Assembly (NCBI GenBank): GCA_963920705.1
Contig: OY987226.1
Location: forward strand, 6,388,501-6,452,500
Length of the DNA: 64,000 nucleotides
Source: Odiellus spinosus
Taxonomy: Eukaryota > Arthropoda > Arachnida > Opiliones > Phalangiidae
Direction: 5' to 3'
The notes beneath the pieces were generated by a model. That model saw only the letters and a program-made list of their open reading frames with translations, did no database searches and was not told where the DNA came from. Below are positions 54,089 through 64,000 of the stretch, one piece after another (position 1 is the stretch's first letter; each line of letters begins with the position of its first letter). A program made the position numbers and the translations under genes.

Positions 54089-54703
54089 GAAAAAGTCTTT
54101 CTGGCATCGACATCTGAAATAAGTCGAATGCTTTTTTTTTCAAACCGAGGCTTTCATTTAACGTACTGATCTTTTCTATAGATGCTTATATCGAAAAATG
54201 GCAATTTTATAACTTTAAACCTTGACCTTGACTCCTATATACTCGTCGACTCGTGCCAAAGCAAACGATTTTAAAATCTCGCGTACTTTTCTATTCCGCG
54301 GAGATTTGGCCCCAAAATATTTCAACCTTTAAGCTCCTTTTGTGTCGTTGAAGCCGTCTTGCTCCGAAAAGACAGTGTAAATCTCCTAGAGTTTTCTAAT
54401 AAGGTCTGTTTTCTTTCTCTCTTTCACTCTTCCCACAATATATTTATAGTAAAGACAAGTTCGGTCCAAGGCAGACTCTCACCCTCTCTCGCTCCGATAA
54501 CGTTGTCCACGAGACAACCCCCGGTTATAGTGTCACTTCGATTTAGGCCCCAATTGGCGAGTTACTACCCAATAGGCACTGAATCTTCTTATTTCGTACT
54601 CCTCCTCTCCTCTGTTCGATTGGGGATCTTACCAATCGATTCCAAAGGGAGGGTAAAAAATAAAATTCTAATAGCTCGTTAAATAAGTTATATATCAGAC
54701 AAA
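54089..54703. other. No firm gene; one unsupported 107-codon frame
   Basis: The plus-strand frame at 54359-54682 is the longest non-repeat frame in the window (107 codons, no ATG at its 5' end). It is serine/leucine-rich and slightly less AT-biased, but I recognise no domain. It could be an exon remnant. No repeats are seen. Confidence 0.35.
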
Positions 54704-54707
54704 TTAA

Positions 54708-55112
54708 AGGGAAAATGCAACCTAATTTATCGGTTCCTTATTGTTTAAATAGGCCTAATCCACTAGTGAAACAATTTACGAACAAATATTAAACTAGAAA
54801 TAAATTTAAAAATTGCCATCAAAATAGGCTTAGCTGGATTCATGGAGAAATCCTGATTTCCTCGCGTATAAGGTCTAGCGACCAATCGAATGCGATTGTA
54901 AGTCTCGTGAAGGAATTTACTCATTGGCCCCTAAACCTTACACCGGGGCAATTTAGTATCTCCATGAATCCCGTTAAGCCTATTTTCCGGGTAAGTTTTA
55001 AATTTATTTCTAATTTAATATTTGTTTTTGTAAACTTTTTATTGGTGGAAAATTTAAAGATTAATTTAATGAATCCAATGAAATATATTTTGTTTTTCAA
55101 TTTCATACTCCC
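54708..55112. mobile_element. Family E foldback MITE, copy 4 (TTAA TSD, right arm decayed)
   Basis: TTAA at 54704-54707 and 55113-55116 flanks the element. The left end AGGGAAAATGCAACCTAA and the arm TAGGCCTAATCCACTAG match copy 1, as does the central TAAGGTCTAGCGACCAATCG. The right arm follows the inverse through TTTGTAAACTTTTTATTGG, then diverges before ending CATACTCCC. Confidence 0.88.
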
Positions 55113-55116
55113 TTAA

Positions 55117-55675
55117 ACGTGTCGCATTTTCTTGGAATATTGCTTGTATAATAAACTTTTAATCCCAAGGTTTATTCTTATAATCACAATTCCCAGCACT
55201 CGGCTTTCAGATCATTTTCTCGGCAACAAGAACCGGGAGATTAAGATATTAAAAGTAGTTAGCAACAAAGAAGAGTTGAGGGGATATTAAGAAAACATGA
55301 CTTTTATTATTTGATTAGCTACTGCAAAGCTTTGTCACGAAGATTATTGAAATTTCTCAGTGGTATATAGGCATAATTTTGAAAAATGAAGATAATCTAA
55401 GATAACTTCGCGAAGTTTTACAACCGCGTGGTTGAACCATCAGAGAGATGCTATTTTAATTTTTAATAAGAAGAATTTAATCAGTAATTTGCGGATGAGT
55501 TTCCTATCTTCGTATAAGGTTTCAATACTTTGATGGAAACATGGGTAGTTTTAAAAGTTATCCTAAAGATCGTTTTAATATTGATATTTGGAGAGTTTTT
55601 ATTATGCAGGGTTTAATATTTATGTTAAATGAGTTTGTTTTAATAGTTTTCTTAATAGTTTAATACTGGTCTTGT
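55117..55675. other. No recognised gene
   Basis: This is AT-rich sequence leading into the satellite. From about 55600 onward, phrases such as GTTTTAATATT and GAGGGTTTTAA foreshadow the TTTTAATAG core. Confidence 0.5.
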
Positions 55676-56160
55676 GAGGGTTTTAACAGAAATTTTGTGA
55701 GGGTTTTAATAGATATCTTTGACTGGTTTTAATAGATATCTTTGACTGATTTTAATAGATATCTTTGACTGATTTTAATAGATATCTTTGACTGATTTTA
55801 ATAGATATCTTTGACTGATTTTAATAGATATCTTTGACTGATTTTAATAGATATCTTTGACTGATTTTAATAGATATCTTTGACTGATTTTAATAGATAT
55901 CTTTGACTGATTTTAATAGATATCTTTGACTGATTTTAATAGATATCTTTGACTGATTTTAATAGATATCTTTGACTGATTTTAATAGATATCTTTGACT
56001 GATTTTAATAGATATCTTTGACTGATTTTAATAGATATCTTTGACTGATTTTAATAGATATCTTTGACTGATTTTAATAGATATCTTTGACTGATTTTAA
56101 TAGATATCTTTGACTGATTTTAATAGATATCTTTGACTGATTTTAATAGATATTTTAGAT
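55676..56160. repeat. 23-bp satellite, GATATCTTTGACTGA variant (about 19-20 copies)
   Basis: The monomer is TTTTAATAGATATC followed by TTTGACTGA. From about 55703 to 56140 the copies are practically identical; the first has GACTGG and the earliest units are degenerate (TTTTGTGAGGG). A junction of degenerate sequence at 56145-56175 separates it from the main array, whose monomer shares TTTTAATAGATA and the period. Confidence 0.97.
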
Positions 56161-56162
56161 TA

Positions 56163-59100
56163 ATTTTAATGCTTATATTCATTTGATAACTTCGTATGGT
56201 TTTAATAGATAACTTCGAATGGTTTTAATAGATAACTTCGTATGGTTTTAATAGATAACTTCGAATGGTTTTAATAGATAACTTCGTATGGTTTTAATAG
56301 ATAACTTCGTATGGTTTTAATAGATAACTTCGTATGGTTTTAATAGATAACTTCGTATGGTTTTAATAGATAACTTCGTATGGTTTTAATAGATAACTTC
56401 GTATGGTTTTAATAGATAACTTCGTATGGTTTTAATAGATAACTTCGTATGGTTTTAATAGATAACTTCGTATGGTTTTAATAGATAACTTCGTATGGTT
56501 TTAATAGATAACTTCGTATGGTTTTAATAGATAACTTCGTATGGTTTTAATAGATAACTTCGTATGGTTTTAATAGATAACTTCGTATGGTTTTAATAGA
56601 TAACTTCGTATAGTTTTAATAGATAACTTCGTATGGTTTTAATAGATAACTTCGTATGGTTTTAATAGATAACTTCGTATGGTTTTAATAGATAACTTCG
56701 TATGGTTTTAATAGATAACTTCGTATGGTTTTAATAGATAACTTCGTATGGTTTTAATAGATAACTTCGTATGGTTTTAATAGATAACTTCGTATGGTTT
56801 TAATAGATAACTTCGTATGGTTTTAATAGATAACTTCGAATGGTTTTAATAGATAACTTCGAATGGTTTTAATAGATAACTTCGAATGGTTTTAATAGAT
56901 AACTTCGAATGGTTTTAATAGATAACTTCGTATGGTTTTAATAGATAACTTCGTATGGTTTTAATAGATAACTTCGTATGGTTTTAATAGATAACTTCGT
57001 ATGGTTTTAATAGATAACTTCGTATGGTTTTAATAGATAACTTCGTATGGTTTTAATAGATAACTTCGTATGGTTTTAATAGATAACTTCGTATGGTTTT
57101 AATAGATAACTTCGAATGGTTTTAATAGATAACTTCGAATGGTTTTAATAGATAACTTCGTATGGTTTTAATAGATAACTTCGTATGGTTTTAATAGATA
57201 ACTTCGTATGGTTTTAATAGATAACTTCGTATGGTTTTAATAGATAACTTCGTATGGTTTTAATAGATAACTTCGTATGGTTTTAATAGATAACTTCGAA
57301 TGGTTTTAATAGATAACTTCGTATGGTTTTAATAGATAACTTCGTATGGTTTTAATAGATAACTTCGTATGGTTTTAATAGATAACTTCGAATGGTTTTA
57401 ATAGATAACTTCGTATGGTTTTAATAGATAACTTCGTATGGTTTTAATAGATAACTTCGTTTGGTTTTAATAGATAACTTCGTATAGTTTTAATAGATAA
57501 CTTCGTATAGTTTTAATAGATAACTTCGTATGGTTTTAATAGATAACTTCGTATGGTTTTAATAGATAACTTCGTATGGTTTTAATAGATAACTTCGAAT
57601 GGTTTTAATAGATAACTTCGTATGGTTTTAATAGATAACTTCGTATGGTTTTAATAGATAACTTCGTATGGTTTTAATAGATAACTTCGTATGGTTTTAA
57701 TAGATAACTTCGAATGGTTTTAATAGATAACTTCGTATGGTTTTAATAGATAACTTCGTATGGTTTTAATAGATAACTTCGTATGGTTTTAATAGATAAC
57801 TTCGAATGGTTTTAATAGATAACTTCGTATGGTTTTAATAGATAACTTCGTATGGTTTTAATAGATAACTTCGTATGGTTTTAATAGATAACTTCGTATA
57901 GTTTTAATAGATAACTTCGTATAGTTTTAATAGATAACTTCGTATGGTTTTAATAGATAACTTCGTATGGTTTTAATAGATAACTTCGTATGGTTTTAAT
58001 AGATAACTTCGAATGGTTTTAATAGATAACTTCGTATGGTTTTAATAGATAACTTCGTATGGTTTTAATAGATAACTTCGTTTGGTTTTAATAGATAACT
58101 TCGTATAGTTTTAATAGATAACTTCGTATAGTTTTAATAGATAACTTCGTATGGTTTTAATAGATAACTTCGTATGGTTTTAATAGATAACTTCGTATGG
58201 TTTTAATAGATAACTTCGTATGGTTTTAATAGATAACTTCGAATGGTTTTAATAGATAACTTCGAATGGTTTTAATAGATAACTTCGTATGGTTTTAATA
58301 GATAACTTCGTATGGTTTTAATAGATAACTTCGTATGGTTTTAATAGATAACTTCGAATGGTTTTAATAGATAACTTCGTATGGTTTTAATAGATAACTT
58401 CGTATGGTTTTAATAGATAACTTCGTATGGTTTTAATAGATAACTTCGTATAGTTTTAATAGATAACTTCGTATAGTTTTAATAGATAACTTCGTATGGT
58501 TTTAATAGATAACTTCGTATGGTTTTAATAGATAACTTCGTATGGTTTTAATAGATAACTTCGTATGGATTTAATAGATAACTTCGAATGGTTTTAATAG
58601 ATAACTTCGTATGGTTTTAATAGATAACTTCGTATGGTTTTAATAGATAACTTCGTATGGTTTTAATAGATAACTTCGTATGGTTTTAATAGATAACTTC
58701 GAATGGTTTTAATAGATAACTTCGAATGGTTTTAATAGATAACTTCGAATGGTTTTAATAGATAACTTCGAATGGTTTTAATAGATAACTTCGTATGGTT
58801 TTAATAGATAACTTCGTATGGTTTTAATAGATAACTTCGTATGGTTTTAATAGATAACTTCGTATGGTTTTAATAGATAACTTCGTATGGTTTTAATAGA
58901 TAACTTCGTATGGTTTTAATAGATAACTTCGTATGGTTTTAATAGATAACTTCGTATGGTTTTAATAGATAACTTCGAATGGTTTTAATAGATAACTTCG
59001 AATGGTTTTAATAGATAACTTCGTATGGTTTTAATAGATAACTTCGTATGGTTTTAATAGATAACTTCGTATGGTTTTAATAGATAACTTCGTATGGTTT

Positions 59101-62100
59101 TAATAGATAACTTCGTATGGTTTTAATAGATAACTTCGTATGGTTTTAATAGATAACTTCGAATGGTTTTAATAGATAACTTCGTATGGTTTTAATAGAT
59201 AACTTCGTATGGTTTTAATAGATAACTTCGTATGGTTTTAATAGATAACTTCGAATGGTTTTAATAGATAACTTCGTATGGTTTTAATAGATAACTTCGT
59301 ATGGTTTTAATAGATAACTTCGTTTGGTTTTAATAGATAACTTCGTATAGTTTTAATAGATAACTTCGTATAGTTTTAATAGATAACTTCGTATGGTTTT
59401 AATAGATAACTTCGTATGGTTTTAATAGATAACTTCGTATGGTTTTAATAGATAACTTCGAATGGTTTTAATAGATAACTTCGTATGGTTTTAATAGATA
59501 ACTTCGTATGGTTTTAATAGATAACTTCGTATGGTTTTAATAGATAACTTCGTATGGTTTTAATAGATAACTTCGAATGGTTTTAATAGATAACTTCGTA
59601 TGGTTTTAATAGATAACTTCGTATGGTTTTAATAGATAACTTCGTATGGTTTTAATAGATAACTTCGAATGGTTTTAATAGATAACTTCGTATGGTTTTA
59701 ATAGATAACTTCGTATGGTTTTAATAGATAACTTCGTATGGTTTTAATAGATAACTTCGAATGGTTTTAATAGATAACTTCGTATGGTTTTAATAGATAA
59801 CTTCGTATGGTTTTAATAGATAACTTCGTTTGGTTTTAATAGATAACTTCGTATAGTTTTAATAGATAACTTCGTATAGTTTTAATAGATAACTTCGTAT
59901 GGTTTTAATAGATAACTTCGTATGGTTTTAATAGATAACTTCGTATGGTTTTAATAGATAACTTCGAATGGTTTTAATAGATAACTTCGAATGGTTTTAA
60001 TAGATAACTTCGTATGGTTTTAATAGATAACTTCGTATGGTTTTAATAGATAACTTCGTATGGTTTTAATAGATAACTTCGAATGGTTTTAATAGATAAC
60101 TTCGTATGGTTTTAATAGATAACTTCGTATGGTTTTAATAGATAACTTCGTATGGTTTTAATAGATAACTTCGTATAGTTTTAATAGATAACTTCGTATA
60201 GTTTTAATAGATAACTTCGTATGGTTTTAATAGATAACTTCGTATGGTTTTAATAGATAACTTCGTATGGTTTTAATAGATAACTTCGTATGGATTTAAT
60301 AGATAACTTCGAATGGTTTTAATAGATAACTTCGTATGGTTTTAATAGATAACTTCGTATGGTTTTAATAGATAACTTCGTATGGTTTTAATAGATAACT
60401 TCGTATGGTTTTAATAGATAACTTCGAATGGTTTTAATAGATAACTTCGAATGGTTTTAATAGATAACTTCGAATGGTTTTAATAGATAACTTCGAATGG
60501 TTTTAATAGATAACTTCGTATGGTTTTAATAGATAACTTCGTATGGTTTTAATAGATAACTTCGTATGGTTTTAATAGATAACTTCGTATGGTTTTAATA
60601 GATAACTTCGTATGGTTTTAATAGATAACTTCGTATGGTTTTAATAGATAACTTCGTATGGTTTTAATAGATAACTTCGTATGGTTTTAATAGATAACTT
60701 CGAATGGTTTTAATAGATAACTTCGAATGGTTTTAATAGATAACTTCGTATGGTTTTAATAGATAACTTCGTATGGTTTTAATAGATAACTTCGTATGGT
60801 TTTAATAGATAACTTCGTATGGTTTTAATAGATAACTTCGTATGGTTTTAATAGATAACTTCGTATGGTTTTAATAGATAACTTCGAATGGTTTTAATAG
60901 ATAACTTCGTATGGTTTTAATAGATAACTTCGTATGGTTTTAATAGATAACTTCGTATGGTTTTAATAGATAACTTCGAATGGTTTTAATAGATAACTTC
61001 GTATGGTTTTAATAGATAACTTCGTATGGTTTTAATAGATAACTTCGTTTGGTTTTAATAGATAACTTCGTATAGTTTTAATAGATAACTTCGTATAGTT
61101 TTAATAGATAACTTCGTATGGTTTTAATAGATAACTTCGTATGGTTTTAATAGATAACTTCGTATGGTTTTAATAGATAACTTCGAATGGTTTTAATAGA
61201 TAACTTCGTATGGTTTTAATAGATAACTTCGTATGGTTTTAATAGATAACTTCGTATGGTTTTAATAGATAACTTCGTATGGTTTTAATAGATAACTTCG
61301 AATGGTTTTAATAGATAACTTCGTATGGTTTTAATAGATAACTTCGTATGGTTTTAATAGATAACTTCGTATGGTTTTAATAGATAACTTCGAATGGTTT
61401 TAATAGATAACTTCGTATGGTTTTAATAGATAACTTCGTATGGTTTTAATAGATAACTTCGTATGGTTTTAATAGATAACTTCGTATAGTTTTAATAGAT
61501 AACTTCGTATAGTTTTAATAGATAACTTCGTATGGTTTTAATAGATAACTTCGTATGGTTTTAATAGATAACTTCGTATGGTTTTAATAGATAACTTCGA
61601 ATGGTTTTAATAGATAACTTCGTATGGTTTTAATAGATAACTTCGTATGGTTTTAATAGATAACTTCGTTTGGTTTTAATAGATAACTTCGTATAGTTTT
61701 AATAGATAACTTCGTATAGTTTTAATAGATAACTTCGTATGGTTTTAATAGATAACTTCGTATGGTTTTAATAGATAACTTCGTATGGTTTTAATAGATA
61801 ACTTCGAATGGTTTTAATAGATAACTTCGAATGGTTTTAATAGATAACTTCGTATGGTTTTAATAGATAACTTCGTATGGTTTTAATAGATAACTTCGTA
61901 TGGTTTTAATAGATAACTTCGAATGGTTTTAATAGATAACTTCGTATGGTTTTAATAGATAACTTCGTATGGTTTTAATAGATAACTTCGTATGGTTTTA
62001 ATAGATAACTTCGTATAGTTTTAATAGATAACTTCGTATAGTTTTAATAGATAACTTCGTATGGTTTTAATAGATAACTTCGTATGGTTTTAATAGATAA

Positions 62101-63870
62101 CTTCGTATGGTTTTAATAGATAACTTCGTATGGATTTAATAGATAACTTCGAATGGTTTTAATAGATAACTTCGTATGGTTTTAATAGATAACTTCGTAT
62201 GGTTTTAATAGATAACTTCGTATGGTTTTAATAGATAACTTCGTATGGTTTTAATAGATAACTTCGAATGGTTTTAATAGATAACTTCGAATGGTTTTAA
62301 TAGATAACTTCGAATGGTTTTAATAGATAACTTCGAATGGTTTTAATAGATAACTTCGTATGGTTTTAATAGATAACTTCGTATGGTTTTAATAGATAAC
62401 TTCGTATGGTTTTAATAGATAACTTCGTATGGTTTTAATAGATAACTTCGTATGGTTTTAATAGATAACTTCGTATGGTTTTAATAGATAACTTCGTATG
62501 GTTTTAATAGATAACTTCGTATGGTTTTAATAGATAACTTCGAATGGTTTTAATAGATAACTTCGAATGGTTTTAATAGATAACTTCGTATGGTTTTAAT
62601 AGATAACTTCGTATGGTTTTAATAGATAACTTCGTATGGTTTTAATAGATAACTTCGTATGGTTTTAATAGATAACTTCGTATGGTTTTAATAGATAACT
62701 TCGTATGGTTTTAATAGATAACTTCGAATGGTTTTAATAGATAACTTCGTATGGTTTTAATAGATAACTTCGTATGGTTTTAATAGATAACTTCGTATGG
62801 TTTTAATAGATAACTTCGAATGGTTTTAATAGATAACTTCGTATGGTTTTAATAGATAACTTCGTATGGTTTTAATAGATAACTTCGTTTGGTTTTAATA
62901 GATAACTTCGTATAGTTTTAATAGATAACTTCGTATAGTTTTAATAGATAACTTCGTATGGTTTTAATAGATAACTTCGTATGGTTTTAATAGATAACTT
63001 CGTATGGTTTTAATAGATAACTTCGAATGGTTTTAATAGATAACTTCGTATGGTTTTAATAGATAACTTCGTATGGTTTTAATAGATAACTTCGTATGGT
63101 TTTAATAGATAACTTCGAATGGTTTTAATAGATAACTTCGTATGGTTTTAATAGATAACTTCGTATGGTTTTAATAGATAACTTCGTATGGTTTTAATAG
63201 ATAACTTCGTATAGTTTTAATAGATAACTTCGTATAGTTTTAATAGATAACTTCGTATGGTTTTAATAGATAACTTCGTATGGTTTTAATAGATAACTTC
63301 GTATGGTTTTAATAGATAACTTCGAATGGTTTTAATAGATAACTTCGTATGGTTTTAATAGATAACTTCGTATGGTTTTAATAGATAACTTCGTTTGGTT
63401 TTAATAGATAACTTCGTATAGTTTTAATAGATAACTTCGTATAGTTTTAATAGATAACTTCGTATGGTTTTAATAGATAACTTCGTATGGTTTTAATAGA
63501 TAACTTCGTATGGTTTTAATAGATAACTTCGAATGGTTTTAATAGATAACTTCGTATGGTTTTAATAGATAACTTCGTATGGTTTTAATAGATAACTTCG
63601 TATGGTTTTAATAGATAACTTCGAATGGTTTTAATAGATAACTTCGTATGGTTTTAATAGATAACTTCGTATGGTTTTAATAGATAACTTCGTATGGTTT
63701 TAATAGATAACTTCGTATAGTTTTAATAGATAACTTCGTATAGTTTTAATAGATAACTTCGTATGGTTTTAATAGATAACTTCGTATGGTTTTAATAGAT
63801 AACTTCGTATGGTTTTAATAGATAACTTCGTATGGATTTAATAGATAACTTCGTATGGTTTTAATAGATA
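56163..63870. repeat. 23-bp satellite, main block (about 335 copies)
   Basis: The monomer is TTTTAATAG followed by ATAACTTCGTATGG. Variants change single bases: CGAATGG, CGTTTGG, CGTATAG and rare GGATTTAATAG. Periodicity is strict at 23 bp for 7.7 kb, with no insertion or inversion seen. Rare variants recur at fixed spacing: CGTTTGG at 57458, 58079, 59321, 59827, 61046, 61667, 62886 and 63392, all separated by multiples of 23, with 1,840 bp recurring. The array therefore has higher-order repeats of about 80 monomers. It ends in degenerate units (TATATTTTATCG) by about 63905. Confidence 0.98.
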
Positions 63871-64000
63871 TATTTTATCGTTTTTTAATAGTTATCTTCG
63901 GAATGAGTATTTTAAGATCTTACTCAAGCACAATCTAACAAATAATTTTATAATTTCGATCAAATATTTGATCATTTGGCTTTATAACATTTTAAAGATG

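Noticed and set aside
54359-54682. 107-codon plus-strand gene
   Set aside because: It has no ATG at the start of the open stretch, no recognisable domain and no neighbouring exon signal. Frames of this length can occur by chance in 64 kb.
56163-63870. Complete loxP sites
   Set aside because: All arms are in direct orientation at 23-bp spacing. No inverted pair around an 8-bp spacer was seen.

Overview
This 64-kb window looks like a gene desert from an AT-rich eukaryotic, probably invertebrate, nuclear genome. I find no convincing protein-coding gene: no open reading frame exceeds about 107 codons, none has a domain I recognise, and the long minus-strand frames at 200-2370 come from a 16-bp tandem repeat that lacks stop codons. 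The window is made of tandem repeats, some with higher-order structure, and at least ten families of short non-autonomous DNA transposons (MITEs, foldback elements). There is also one probable solo LTR and one tRNA-derived SINE-like fragment. The organism call is inference from this repeat profile; nothing in the window fixes the species.

Layout. 1-2706: complex 16-bp minisatellite with a recurring box and a 1,601-bp recent duplication, ending in a truncated hAT-like terminus (2707-2780) and a 27-bp minisatellite (2831-2990). 3000-11400: a 417-bp MITE with 7-bp target-site duplication (TSD), two degenerate minisatellites, a 1.42-kb TA-flanked element with many copies of an ATCGGAC motif, the first family A MITE and a SINE-like tRNA head on the minus strand. 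13000-39450: a dense mixture of MITEs, several nested in one another. 40300-45300: a duplicated palindrome, a 144-bp tandem repeat, a probable 1,476-bp solo LTR inserted at the edge of a homogeneous 93-bp array, a degenerate TAGGTTAG-rich repeat and a 506-bp foldback element. 46990-55117: more MITEs and a 22/30-bp minisatellite. 55676-63870: an 8.2-kb satellite array of 23-bp monomers running nearly to the end of the window.

How the parts relate. Families A (seven copies), B (six copies) and J (two copies) differ in sequence, but all begin with CA and are flanked by 7-bp duplications, so one transposase type may mobilise all three. Families E, F and H share TTAA duplications and AGGGA-type termini. 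Families C and D share a terminal motif close to GCGTTCACACTAG. Family I and the 8251-9671 element have TA duplications. None carries a recognisable transposase here, so all depend on enzymes encoded elsewhere. Nested insertions give a relative chronology: B into C, D into C, A into I, C into C, and the LTR into the 93-bp repeat.

The most unusual observation is that the 23-bp satellite monomer contains a sequence matching 12 or 13 of the 13 bases of the phage P1 loxP arm. It is repeated hundreds of times in direct orientation and organised into higher-order blocks of about 1.84 kb. This may be coincidence, but it is visible directly in the sequence.
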